From: Gammaproteobacteria bacterium | GTDB taxonomy: Bacteria > Pseudomonadota > Gammaproteobacteria > UBA9214 | Assembly (NCBI GenBank): GCA_030635865.1 | Contig: DAOVYA010000002.1 | Location: 1-20,694, forward strand | Direction of reading: 5' to 3' | Length of the DNA: 20,694 bases | In this document: positions 1 to 7,349 of the stretch, piece after piece | Layout: each line of letters opens with the position of its first letter | Numbering within the stretch: the stretch's first letter is position 1 | Notes under the pieces: model-generated | What the model was told of the DNA's origin: nothing | The model's input: the letters and a program-made list of their open reading frames with translations, nothing else | Database searches by the model: none | Translations under genes and position numbers: made by a program

Positions 1-827
1 ACATCGCGATGCGCACCGCCCAGGGGTTCTTCAATCACCCTGTCGATCAGGCCGAGCTTGCTCAGCCGGGCGGAGGTAATACCCAGCACCTCGGCTGCCT
101 CGGATGCCTTGTCGGCACTTTTCCAGAGAATCGATGCACAGCCCTCCGGCGAGATTACCGAGTAGGTACTGTACTGAAGCATGAAGGTACGATCACCCAC
201 ACCAATCGCCAGCGCACCACCGGAGCCGCCTTCACCAATCACGGTACAGATAATCGGTGTGCGTAACTTCGTCATCTCTATCAGGTTCCTGGCAATGGCC
301 TCGCTCTGGCCACGTTCTTCCGCACCGATGCCCGGGTAGGCACCCGGCGTATCGATAAACGTCAGCAACGGCATATTGAATTTCTCGGCCATCTTCATCA
401 GGCGCAGCGCCTTTCGATACCCTTCCGGACGCGGCATACCGAAGTTGCGGTGCAGCTTTTCCTTGGTGTCCCTGCCCTTTTGCTGCCCGATTACCATGAC
501 AGGCATACCTTCAAGACGCGCAACCCCGCCAATGATGGCGTAGTCATCGGCAAAATGCCGGTCACCATGCAGTTCCTCAAAATCCGTAAATATGCGCAGG
601 ATATAGTCCAACGCATAGGGGCGCTGCGGGTGACGCGCCAACTGGGAAATCTGCCAGGAAGTGAGGTTCGAAAAGATCGTCTTTGTCAGGACACGACTCT
701 TTTCCTTGAGTTTCTTGACCTCGTCACTGATATTAACGTCTGCATCGTCACTGACATAATGCAGCTCATCAATCTTCGCCTCCATCTCGGCAATCGGCTG
801 TTCAAAATCAAGGAAATTGAGATTCAT
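1..827 (-). CDS. accA: Acetyl-CoA carboxylase carboxyltransferase subunit alpha (3' end cut by window edge)
   Basis: This is the alpha subunit of the carboxyltransferase half of acetyl-CoA carboxylase. With AccD it moves the carboxyl group from carboxybiotin-BCCP to acetyl-CoA, giving malonyl-CoA for fatty acid synthesis in the cytoplasm. An open frame of 275 codons starts at an ATG (825-827) and runs off the left edge; E. coli AccA has 319 residues, so about 44 are missing. The N-terminus ([20 protein letters not shown]) is nearly that of E. coli AccA. The crotonase-fold core is clear, with [20 protein letters not shown] and the glycine-rich oxyanion segment [12 protein letters not shown]. 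The Shine-Dalgarno is weak (GGAA). In E. coli accA follows dnaE directly; here higBA and a transposase remnant separate them, so accA may need its own promoter in the 144-bp gap (828-971). Only a weak hexamer pair is visible there (TTGGGT at 950-955, TAAATT at 927-932, 17-bp spacer). Confidence 0.97.
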   Translation of the reverse strand, partial: MNLNFLDFEQPIAEMEAKIDELHYVSDDADVNISDEVKKLKEKSRVLTKTIFSNLTSWQISQLARHPQRPYALDYILRIFTDFEELHGDRHFADDYAIIGGVARLEGMPVMVIGQQKGRDTKEKLHRNFGMPRPEGYRKALRLMKMAEKFNMPLLTFIDTPGAYPGIGAEERGQSEAIARNLIEMTKLRTPIICTVIGEGGSGGALAIGVGDRTFMLQYSTYSVISPEGCASILWKSADKASEAAEVLGITSARLSKLGLIDRVIEEPLGGAHRD

Positions 828-971
828 TATCGGTTCCAGGGAAAAGATATTTGTCTAAAAGAAAAGGTACCGTTTTAACTTCTGAGAAACAAGAACCAAA
901 CCGGGACCAGATACCAGTTTTCACAAAATTTAGCTAAAACCAGGATCTTACCCAATACCCAGGGCAATTGT

Positions 972-1265
972 TTATGCAGCAGATAGTTTCAGCTTCTTCA
1001 CCTGTTTAAGACTTACGTTCTTCCTGGCATGCCACAAATCATACTGATCCTGCATTGCCAGCCAACTCTCCGGGCTACGGCCCAGCGCCTTGGAAAGGCG
1101 CAATGCCATTTCCGGCGAAATATTACTTTCTCCATTCAATAGCCGGGTGAGCGTTGAAGGAGATACGCTCAGATTCTCGGCAACCTTTCTCACGCTGAGC
1201 CCGAAGGGGGTGATATATATCTCCCTTATGAACTCACCTGGATGCGGTGGATTATGCATAGCCAT
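972..1265 (-). CDS. higA: HigA-type antitoxin, XRE-family DNA-binding protein
   Basis: This 97-residue protein is the antitoxin of a type II higBA module. Family members bind and neutralise the HigB ribonuclease and repress their own operon. It opens with the usual HigA start, HNPPHPGEFIREIYITP, and carries a helix-turn-helix around residues 23-45 (LSVRKVAENLSVSPSTLTRL). The following SPEMALRLSKALGRSPESWL segment is typical of the HigA/VapI group. Its ATG overlaps the last base of the higB stop (TAATG), and a GAGGA motif lies just upstream inside higB, so translation should be coupled. A second in-frame ATG two codons in is possible. The toxin-first order is the normal higBA arrangement. The pair interrupts the dnaE-accA junction and lies beside a transposase remnant, which points to acquisition. 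Confidence 0.93.
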   Translation of the reverse strand: MAMHNPPHPGEFIREIYITPFGLSVRKVAENLSVSPSTLTRLLNGESNISPEMALRLSKALGRSPESWLAMQDQYDLWHARKNVSLKQVKKLKLSAA

Positions 1266-1543
1266 TAGTGATAATCCTCATAATTTACGATGTATGCGTT
1301 TCCATCTTTGAAATCAAATGTAATACGCCAATTTCCACTCACTGAAATAGACCAAAGTCCCTTTCGATCACCTTTGAGTGGGTGAAGTTTAAATCCGGGG
1401 ATATCCATATCATTGATTATCCCGGCAGTGTCCAAAGCAATTAGCTGCATTCTTAATCTTTTCCTATGAGAAGCCTGTATCCCGGCAGTACTTCCTGTCT
1501 CATAAAATCGGCGCAGTCCCTTGTGCCTGAAAGAATTGATCAT
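1265..1543 (-). CDS. higB: HigB-type toxin, RelE-superfamily mRNA interferase
   Basis: This 92-residue protein is the toxin of the higBA pair. HigB proteins are ribosome-dependent endoribonucleases that cut mRNA during translation. The sequence matches the family throughout: INSFRHKGLRRFYETGSTAG at the start, HRKRLRMQLIALDTA in the helical part, FKLHPLKGDRKGLWSISVSG and NWRITFDF in the beta-sheet, and the characteristic C-terminus VNYEDYH. Length is normal and the gene looks intact, so the module is probably active. The ATG is only six bases from a near-consensus -10 element (1550-1555), so the transcript may begin at or next to the start codon, and no Shine-Dalgarno is visible. Expression is probably repressed by HigA binding the palindrome at 1559-1577. 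Activity is inferred, not shown. Confidence 0.93.
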   Translation of the reverse strand: MINSFRHKGLRRFYETGSTAGIQASHRKRLRMQLIALDTAGIINDMDIPGFKLHPLKGDRKGLWSISVSGNWRITFDFKDGNAYIVNYEDYH

Positions 1544-1549
1544 AGAAAT

Positions 1550-1578
1550 AATATAGCATGTTGCGCATCACGCAACAA
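1550..1578 (-). promoter_or_regulatory. higBA promoter with palindromic operator
   Basis: On the minus strand a -35 hexamer TTGTTG (1573-1578) and a -10 hexamer TATATT (1550-1555) are 17 bp apart. The -10 is preceded by TGC, giving an extended -10. A perfect inverted repeat, TGTTGCG-TGATG-CGCAACA (1559-1577), fills the spacer and overlaps most of the -35. An operator there would let HigA, alone or with HigB, block RNA polymerase, which is the usual autoregulation of higBA operons. The hexamers and palindrome are seen directly; HigA binding is inferred. Confidence 0.72.
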
Positions 1579-1606
1579 GCGTTACTTTGAAAAACTTGAG
1601 ATTTCC

Positions 1607-1690
1607 GGCTTCCGGGGGGCTGACATAGCCAATTGATGAATGTCTCCGTACTCGATTGTAGAACATTTCTATGTGCTCAAAGATGCAAAA
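1607..1690 (-). pseudogene. IS3-family transposase (OrfB) C-terminal remnant
   Basis: The minus-strand frame reads IFEHIEMFYNRVRRHSSIGY followed by VSPPEA. This is the conserved end of the DDE integrase domain of IS3-family OrfB transposases (consensus like IEVFYNRxRRHSxLGYxSPxxFE). A stop (TAA, 1691-1693) lies just before the fragment, and no other part of the transposase is present. The frame stays open after the match until a TGA at 1568-1570 inside the higBA operator. The fragment begins about 20 bp after the dnaE stop. It is a dead remnant marking a past insertion at the dnaE-accA junction, probably linked to the arrival of higBA. No terminal inverted repeat or target duplication could be assigned by eye. 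Confidence 0.72.
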
Positions 1691-1710
1691 TTAAACTTGG
1701 ACTCCATTTT

Positions 1711-4700
1711 CTAGCTATACTCTACAACCACGCTGTCCTTACCTGTCAACTGCTGCAACCGGTGCAGCAACTCATCGGTGGGATGCACCGTCCATCCTTC
1801 GCCCAGTGATACCCGTGCCTCCGCCCCGCTGCCATGATAATCAATGTATACCGGGCAATGGCCTTCGCGGAACGGTTGCAGGATTTCGGCCAGGTCACTG
1901 ACAAAGCCGTTGCCGGCCTGCTGTGAACCTAGATCCACGACCAGCCGCCGGGCAAAGGTTTCGCGTGCCTGGTTCACATCAAGAATGCTTTGCGCGGTCA
2001 CCTGGTGGCCACCGGTATAGTCATCTGCGCCCAGGCCACCCTGGATCACCAGTATCTTGTTCTTGCCGAGCATCGCCTGGTACTTTTCATAAATATCGGA
2101 AAAAACACGGACATCAACACGCGCGGTGCGGTCGTCAAGAGTCAGGAATGCGATCTTGCCGCGCGGCGACTTTACAATGCGCATGCTCATGACCAGCCCT
2201 GCAATGGTGACAGGCCGCTCATCCGCCCCGTTGCGCCGTCCCTTGCGCCTGGTGTTCTCAGCAGGCGCAGGCGCCGCGCAGAGTTCCGGTAAGGCTGACA
2301 GTGTACAGCTGACAATATTTCCAAGCTCCTTCTCATAGCGCGTGATCGGGTGGCCGGTGAGGTACAGCCCCAGCGCATCCATTTCACCTTGCAGGCGCTG
2401 TTCCTCGTCCCACTCAGGCAGTAGCTGGCGGTTGGTGGGTAATGGTGGAGCTGCATCCGCTTCACCGAATAAATCATTCTGTCCGGTATCGAGATTACGG
2501 GAATGCTGCTCTGCAAGTTTGAGCGCCTGCGCCAGGTTTGCATGCTGCGTGGCGCGCGTCTCTCCCAGTGAGTCCAGCGCCCCTGCATGGATCAACGCAA
2601 GCAGTACGCGCTTGTTGACCTTGCGCAGTTCGACACGCTGGCAGAGATCGAACAAGTCCCTGAACGCTTCACCGGTGCCGCGCTCGGCCAGCACACCTTC
2701 GATGGCAGCCTGCCCGACGCCCTTGATGGCCCCGAGCCCGTATACAATGGTGGTATCGGAGAGCACGGTAAATTGATACTCGGATTGGTTTATATCCGGC
2801 GGCACAACCTTGAGTTTCATGTCGCGGCATTCCGCAATCAAGTGAACAATCTTGTCGGTATTGTCCATATCAGCCGACAGTACCGCGGCCATAAAGGCTG
2901 CCGGGTAATGCGCCTTGAGCCATGCCGTCTGATAGGAGATCAGTGCGTAGGCCGCCGAATGACTTTTATTGAAACCATAACCGGCAAATTTCTCCATCAA
3001 GTCAAAAATACCCGATGCCACACGCTCGTCCACCCCGCGCTTGCGTGCACCGTCAAGAAAGATGCTGCGCTGCTTTGCCATCTCTTCCGGTTTCTTCTTG
3101 CCCATGGCACGACGCAGCATGTCGGCACCGCCCAGCGTATAGCCGGCCAGCACCTGGGCAATCTGCATCACCTGTTCCTGGTAAAGAATAATGCCGTAGG
3201 TGGGCTTTAAAATCGGTTCAAGGTCAGGGTGGGGATATTTAACCAGCGCGCCTTTCTTCCGCGCAACAAAGTCATCGACCATCCCGGACTGCAGGGGGCC
3301 CGGCCGGAACAGCGCAACCAGTGCAATAATATCCTCGAAGGAATCCGGTCGCAGACGCCGGATCAGGTCTTTCATGCCGGACGATTCAAGCTGAAATATT
3401 GCCGTTGTCGTCGCGGCCTTTAACAGATCGTAGGTCGCTGAATCCGTCAGTGAAATGGAACTGATGTCCACCGGGGCTTCACCTTTGGCCAGGCATTCGC
3501 GGTTAATGGTCTTCAGCGCCCAGTCGATAATAGTCAGTGTGCGCAGGCCCAGGAAATCGAACTTCACCAGGCCGACCGCCTCGACATCATCCTTGTCGAA
3601 CTGGCTGACCAGCGCTTCACCGCCCTGCTCGCAGTACAGGGGTGTAAAATCGGTCAGTTTCGAAGGTGCAATTACAACACCACCGGCGTGCTTGCCGGCA
3701 TTGCGCGCCAACCCTTCCAGCGAACGCGCAAGATCAATGAGCGTACGGACATCCTCGTCATTGTCATATAAATCGCTGAGGACGGGCTCCTGGTCCAGCG
3801 CCTTGTCCAGTGTTATGCCAAGCTCGAATGGAACCAGTTTTGCAATCCTGTCGACAAAACCATAGGGATGACCCAGGACGCGGCCAACATCACGAACCAC
3901 TGCCTTGGCTGCCATGGAACCATAGGTAATAATCTGGGAGACCTTGTCACGCCCGTACCTGCGCGCAACATAATCAATCACACGGTCGCGTCCTTCCATG
4001 CAGAAATCCACATCGAAGTCCGGCATGGATACACGCTCGGGATTCAGGAAGCGCTCAAACAGCAGGTCATAGCGGATCGGGTCGATATCTGTAATAGTCA
4101 GCGCATAGGCCACCAGTGAGCCGGCACCGGAACCGCGGCCCGGCCCTACCGGGACCCCGTTTGCCTTTGCCCACATGATAAAATCAGCAACTATCAGGAA
4201 GTAGCCCGGAAAACCCATCTCCAGGATGACATCGATCTCTATCTGCAGCCGTTCCCGGTATTTTTTACGCAGGGATGTTTCATCCATGTCTCCGCTGTTT
4301 GCATCGATGATCTGCGCGAAGCGCTTCTCCAGCCCCGTTTCAGCCTGTTGGCGAAAAAACCCTGCCAGGCTAACCCCGTCCGGAACCGGGAAATCAGGCA
4401 GATAGTTTTTGCCAAGCTCCAGATCAAGGTTACAGCGCCTTGCGATCTCAACGGTGTTCTCCAGCGCTTCCGGGATGTCACGGAATAATTCCTGCATCTC
4501 TTCGGGTGTACGCAGGTATTGCTGTTCACTAAAATCATGCGGACGCCGCGGATCATTCAGCGTACGGCCTTCGTTGATACAAACGCGCGCTTCATGTGCT
4601 TCAAAATCGGACGCCTTCAGGAAGTGCACATCGTTGGTAGCCACCACCGGTACATCATGTCTTGCTGCCAGAATAACCGCCTCGTGCAGGTAGGCCTCCT

Positions 4701-5229
4701 CACCTGGTCGGCCGGTGCGTTGCAGCTCAATATAGAAACTGTCCGGAAACAATTGTTGCCAGTCAGCCAGCAATTGTCCGGCCAGGTCTTTTTTATTCGC
4801 CAGCAAGGCCTGACCAATATCCCCGTTAAGCCCGCCGGAAAGTGCAAGCAAGCCGTCCGAATGGGCCTGCAGCCAGGCACGGTCCAGTATCGGCATACCA
4901 CGCTGCTGCCCTTCCACGTAGGTTCGCGATACCAACTCGGTAAGATTCAGGTAGCCCTGGCGATTCTTGCAAAGCAACACCAGCCGGGAACGCTGGTTCA
5001 GGTCCGCAGTTTCTGCAAGCCATAGATCAACTCCCACAAGGGGCTTTACGCCCACGGCCGTTGCGGCACGAAAGAACTTCACCATGGAAAACATGTTGCT
5101 CTGGTCGGTCACCGCAACAGCAGGCATCCTGGCATCGGCCACTGATTTCACCAGCGGCTTGATACGCACGCTGCCGTTTACCAGGGAGTATTCGGTATGG
5201 ACACGGAGATGGACAAAAGCGGGGTACAT
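1711..5229 (-). CDS. dnaE: DNA polymerase III alpha subunit
   Basis: This is the catalytic subunit of the replicative DNA polymerase, which acts with epsilon, theta, the clamp and the clamp loader. It has 1172 residues (E. coli 1160). An N-terminal PHP domain begins FVHLRVHTEYSLVNG. The polymerase palm includes GPGRGSGAGSLVAYAL (362-377) and PDFDVDF with catalytic aspartates D404 and D406; the third is D558 in VKFDFLGLRTLT, matching E. coli D401, D403 and D555. QNDLF (917-921) fits the beta-clamp binding motif. An OB-fold follows (VTIAGLVMSMRIVKSPRGK). The ATG gives the normal N-terminus, but no good Shine-Dalgarno precedes it. In E. coli dnaE is cotranscribed between rnhB and accA; here a divergent GGDEF gene lies upstream and higBA downstream, so it is a stand-alone unit with its own promoter (5290-5318). 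Confidence 0.98.
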   Translation of the reverse strand: MYPAFVHLRVHTEYSLVNGSVRIKPLVKSVADARMPAVAVTDQSNMFSMVKFFRAATAVGVKPLVGVDLWLAETADLNQRSRLVLLCKNRQGYLNLTELVSRTYVEGQQRGMPILDRAWLQAHSDGLLALSGGLNGDIGQALLANKKDLAGQLLADWQQLFPDSFYIELQRTGRPGEEAYLHEAVILAARHDVPVVATNDVHFLKASDFEAHEARVCINEGRTLNDPRRPHDFSEQQYLRTPEEMQELFRDIPEALENTVEIARRCNLDLELGKNYLPDFPVPDGVSLAGFFRQQAETGLEKRFAQIIDANSGDMDETSLRKKYRERLQIEIDVILEMGFPGYFLIVADFIMWAKANGVPVGPGRGSGAGSLVAYALTITDIDPIRYDLLFERFLNPERVSMPDFDVDFCMEGRDRVIDYVARRYGRDKVSQIITYGSMAAKAVVRDVGRVLGHPYGFVDRIAKLVPFELGITLDKALDQEPVLSDLYDNDEDVRTLIDLARSLEGLARNAGKHAGGVVIAPSKLTDFTPLYCEQGGEALVSQFDKDDVEAVGLVKFDFLGLRTLTIIDWALKTINRECLAKGEAPVDISSISLTDSATYDLLKAATTTAIFQLESSGMKDLIRRLRPDSFEDIIALVALFRPGPLQSGMVDDFVARKKGALVKYPHPDLEPILKPTYGIILYQEQVMQIAQVLAGYTLGGADMLRRAMGKKKPEEMAKQRSIFLDGARKRGVDERVASGIFDLMEKFAGYGFNKSHSAAYALISYQTAWLKAHYPAAFMAAVLSADMDNTDKIVHLIAECRDMKLKVVPPDINQSEYQFTVLSDTTIVYGLGAIKGVGQAAIEGVLAERGTGEAFRDLFDLCQRVELRKVNKRVLLALIHAGALDSLGETRATQHANLAQALKLAEQHSRNLDTGQNDLFGEADAAPPLPTNRQLLPEWDEEQRLQGEMDALGLYLTGHPITRYEKELGNIVSCTLSALPELCAAPAPAENTRRKGRRNGADERPVTIAGLVMSMRIVKSPRGKIAFLTLDDRTARVDVRVFSDIYEKYQAMLGKNKILVIQGGLGADDYTGGHQVTAQSILDVNQARETFARRLVVDLGSQQAGNGFVSDLAEILQPFREGHCPVYIDYHGSGAEARVSLGEGWTVHPTDELLHRLQQLTGKDSVVVEYS

Positions 5230-5289
5230 GGAAAAAGTGTCCGGCTTTATCAGGCAGGTTTCAAGCCCAATATGCCAGCTAATTCAAAA

Positions 5290-5318
5290 TTTATAAATCG
5301 CCTGTAAGTGTATGTTAA
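5290..5318 (-). promoter_or_regulatory. Probable sigma-70 promoter of dnaE
   Basis: On the minus strand TTAACA (5313-5318) and TATAAA (5290-5295) are separated by exactly 17 bp in an AT-rich stretch, the best hexamer pair in the 274-bp divergent gap 5230-5503. It would start transcription near 5283 and leave a leader of about 54 nt before the dnaE ATG. Because the GGDEF gene separates dnaE from rnhB, dnaE needs such a promoter. No equally good promoter was seen for the plus-strand GGDEF gene. Confidence 0.6.
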
Positions 5319-5503
5319 TTATATTACTTAAGCACATAGATTTACGAACAACCTTATCCATGCCATGCCAGCCTGGTCATCGGGCAGGAATACATCCGGA
5401 ATACCGGCGCCGGCACCCACGAGTCGATGCTATCAGCAACTAAATAATAGCCCTGTCAAGCCGATAGAGCTAGCAACACGGACCACTTGAAACACGGGTA
5501 AGA

Positions 5504-6592
5504 ATGGACTATTCCACTAAAAGAAACTCTGACCCGGGATACGATTCCGAGGAACTAAAGGGCTTCGCTCGCAGCATGTCTGAACTCCAGATGTTGCTGC
5601 TGATCCTTGTCATCCTGTATTTCTTCATCCCGACACAACCAGTCACAAACCACGACGCCCTGATTACAACAATGGTCGTCTACGCAGCCTTTGTGATCTT
5701 GTTCCGGTATTTTAATTTTAATTCGCGGGTAAGCCGCTGGAAACTCGCACTGGAAACGTGGGCGATGATTTTATTCATCACTACCGTTCTCTGGCATACG
5801 GGCCTTGTACATAGCCCGCTGCTTAATCTTTATCTGCTCGTCATCATAGCCTGCGCCATTACACTTGGTAAAGAAATGACGCTGCTCGAAGTGTTCCTTA
5901 TTGCATGCTGCTACATCCACATGGGCTACACAACCTACTCGGTTGGTATATTCGCGCCTGAAACCTTTACCCTGTTGATGGCCAAGTTTTCCCCGTTTTT
6001 ACTGGTCGCCTATGTAACCTCCATGCTGGCCGCAGATATCCTGTCCGCCAAAAAGAAAATTACCCTGCTTTCCCAAACCGATGACCTGACCGGCCTGTTG
6101 AATATGCGCACCTTCAATCTGATCATGGACAAGGAAATCGCACGTGCATCACGATACAAGCAACCCTTCACCATCGTTATGATTGATGTCGATCGCCTCA
6201 AATCCGTCAACGACAATTTCGGACACCCTGCGGGCAGCCGCCTGGTCAGGGTCATTGGCAACTCCATACGCGACTGTGTCAGGACCTCTGATGTGCTTGC
6301 GCGATACGGCGGTGACGAGTTTGTTTTATTAATGACCCAAACCAGCACAGAACATGCAAGGATGGTTGCCGAGCGCATACGCGCCGCCATTCACAACACC
6401 TCGTTTGACATGAACGGTAGCCGGGTCACATCCACTGTCAGTATCGGGATCGCCAGCTATCCGGATGGCGTGGAAACGGCAAACGAGGTACTCGAAAAGG
6501 CGGATGTAGCACTTTACCGGAGCAAGCAGAGCGGTCGTAACAGGGTCTCCTACTACGTCGAGGAACTGGAATCGGTTCCTGCCTGCGCCTGA
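5504..6592 (+). CDS. Six-helix membrane GGDEF cyclase with Hypr-like Ser at the guanine-reading site
   Basis: This 362-residue inner-membrane protein is predicted to make a cyclic dinucleotide second messenger. After a short polar N-terminus there are about six hydrophobic segments (roughly 29-45, 52-70, 84-101, 105-121, 126-148 and 159-180) with no recognisable sensor domain. A GGDEF domain follows (about 190-352), starting DDLTGLLNMRTF. The active-site loop is RYGGDEF (GGDEF 269-273), and RTSD (260-263) five residues before it fits the product-inhibition I-site. D228 is the metal-binding Asp and N236 the guanine-contacting Asn. In NDNFGHPAGS, S245 replaces the Asp (PleD D344) that contacts guanine; the usual FK is LK. 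Ser here marks Hypr GGDEF enzymes, which also accept ATP and make cyclic GMP-AMP. Membrane GGDEF cyclase is secure, product identity is not. It is the only plus-strand gene, between rnhB and dnaE, with only a poor GGGTA-like ribosome site. Confidence 0.93.
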   Translation: MDYSTKRNSDPGYDSEELKGFARSMSELQMLLLILVILYFFIPTQPVTNHDALITTMVVYAAFVILFRYFNFNSRVSRWKLALETWAMILFITTVLWHTGLVHSPLLNLYLLVIIACAITLGKEMTLLEVFLIACCYIHMGYTTYSVGIFAPETFTLLMAKFSPFLLVAYVTSMLAADILSAKKKITLLSQTDDLTGLLNMRTFNLIMDKEIARASRYKQPFTIVMIDVDRLKSVNDNFGHPAGSRLVRVIGNSIRDCVRTSDVLARYGGDEFVLLMTQTSTEHARMVAERIRAAIHNTSFDMNGSRVTSTVSIGIASYPDGVETANEVLEKADVALYRSKQSGRNRVSYYVEELESVPACA

Positions 6593-6626
6593 AAATTGCG
6601 CCTGGCGTCCGTTCAAAAAGAATAAT

Positions 6627-6717
6627 TCTCGCAAAGCCGCAAAGATCGCAAAGAAAGAATTTTTTGAATGCTCTTATAGAAAGGTTTTAACTTTGCGACC
6701 TTGGCGTCTTGGCGAGA
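6627..6717. repeat. Imperfect 27-bp palindromic repeat between convergent genes
   Basis: The left arm (6627-6653) and the right arm (6691-6717) are inverted copies agreeing at 23 of 27 positions, around a 37-bp AT-rich loop. Each arm contains three spaced CGCAAAG/CGCCAAG-type units. They resemble a family of dispersed intergenic palindromes seen in many environmental bacteria, recognised here from memory. The element fills most of the 161-bp space between the ends of the plus-strand GGDEF gene and minus-strand rnhB. It could fold in transcripts from either side and act as a bidirectional end signal, but the run of T residues of an intrinsic terminator is absent. Confidence 0.8.
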
Positions 6718-6753
6718 GAAATATTGGAAGTCCGGAATGACTGCTGCCCAGGC

Positions 6754-7347
6754 TTACCCCCTTTCAATAATCCTTCTGACCGGCGCATAGGAACGCCTGT
6801 GGATCGGCGTCACCCCCAGGCTTTCCAGCGCCTCGATATGCTTCTTGCTTGGATATCCCTTGTGTTGCGCCAGTCCGTACCCGGGATACCGCATATCCAG
6901 GTCAATCATTTCACGGTCACGCGTCACTTTCGCCAGGATCGAAGCAGCACTGATTGCGGGTATCTTGCTATCGCCCTTGATGATTGCCTGGGCAGTGCAG
7001 TATAAATCAGGGCAGCGGTTACCATCGATGAGCGCATGATCGGCAAACGGCACCAATGCCTCGACCGCTCGCCGCATGGCCTGCATCGTTGCCTGCAATA
7101 TATTTATCCTGTCAATCTCTTCAACTTCTGCCCGCCCGACTCCCCATGCCAGGGCGTGCTCCGTGATCTGGTCATAAAGTTCATCACGCCGTGATGCAGA
7201 CAAGCGCTTTGAATCACGCAGGCCCGCGATCGGCTGTCCAGGATCCAGGATAACAGCACCAGCAATAACCGGCCCGGCCAACGGTCCCCTGCCGGCCTCA
7301 TCTACACCAGCAACATGCCCTTCAGGAATATACAGTTCGGCATCCAT
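6754..7347 (-). CDS. rnhB: Ribonuclease HII
   Basis: This enzyme cuts the RNA strand of RNA-DNA hybrids and starts removal of single ribonucleotides misincorporated in DNA. The 197-residue length matches E. coli RnhB (198). The catalytic carboxylates are in place: D16 and E17 in [16 protein letters not shown]108 in ALIDGN, and D126 in [17 protein letters not shown]. The C-terminus [15 protein letters not shown] is typical. The ATG lies two bases after the lpxB stop, so translation is probably coupled to lpxB. It is the last gene of the long minus-strand run; dnaE, its usual downstream neighbour, is displaced by the GGDEF gene. Confidence 0.97.
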   Translation of the reverse strand: MDAELYIPEGHVAGVDEAGRGPLAGPVIAGAVILDPGQPIAGLRDSKRLSASRRDELYDQITEHALAWGVGRAEVEEIDRINILQATMQAMRRAVEALVPFADHALIDGNRCPDLYCTAQAIIKGDSKIPAISAASILAKVTRDREMIDLDMRYPGYGLAQHKGYPSKKHIEALESLGVTPIHRRSYAPVRRIIERG

Positions 7348-7349
7348 AG

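Noticed and set aside
450..878. A 142-codon plus-strand open frame at the left side.
   Set aside because: It covers the 5' half of accA in antisense; the minus-strand frame is an unmistakable AccA.
928..955. Possible accA promoter TTGGGT-17-TAAATT.
   Set aside because: Only 7 of 12 consensus positions match, so it is mentioned under accA but not called as a feature.
2587..3210. A 207-codon plus-strand open frame opposite dnaE.
   Set aside because: It lies wholly antisense to the conserved dnaE polymerase region, has no recognisable motif, and is typical of long shadow frames opposite GC-biased codons.
5404..5413. Self-complementary CCGGCGCCGG upstream of the GGDEF gene.
   Set aside because: Only 10 bp, no loop, no flanking symmetry or T-tract; too little to call an operator or terminator.
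5341..5503. Search for a promoter or riboswitch ahead of the GGDEF gene.
   Set aside because: TTTACG, TGTCAA and TAAATAAT fragments occur but none pair at acceptable spacing; no known riboswitch core was seen.
6627..6653. CGCAAAGCC in the repeat arm recalls the core of GEMM (cyclic dinucleotide) riboswitches, tempting beside a Hypr-like GGDEF gene.
   Set aside because: The rest of the GEMM fold (GGUCACGCACAGGGCAAACC-like core and tetraloop receptor) is absent, the element lies after the gene rather than before it, and the inverted partner arm explains the sequence.
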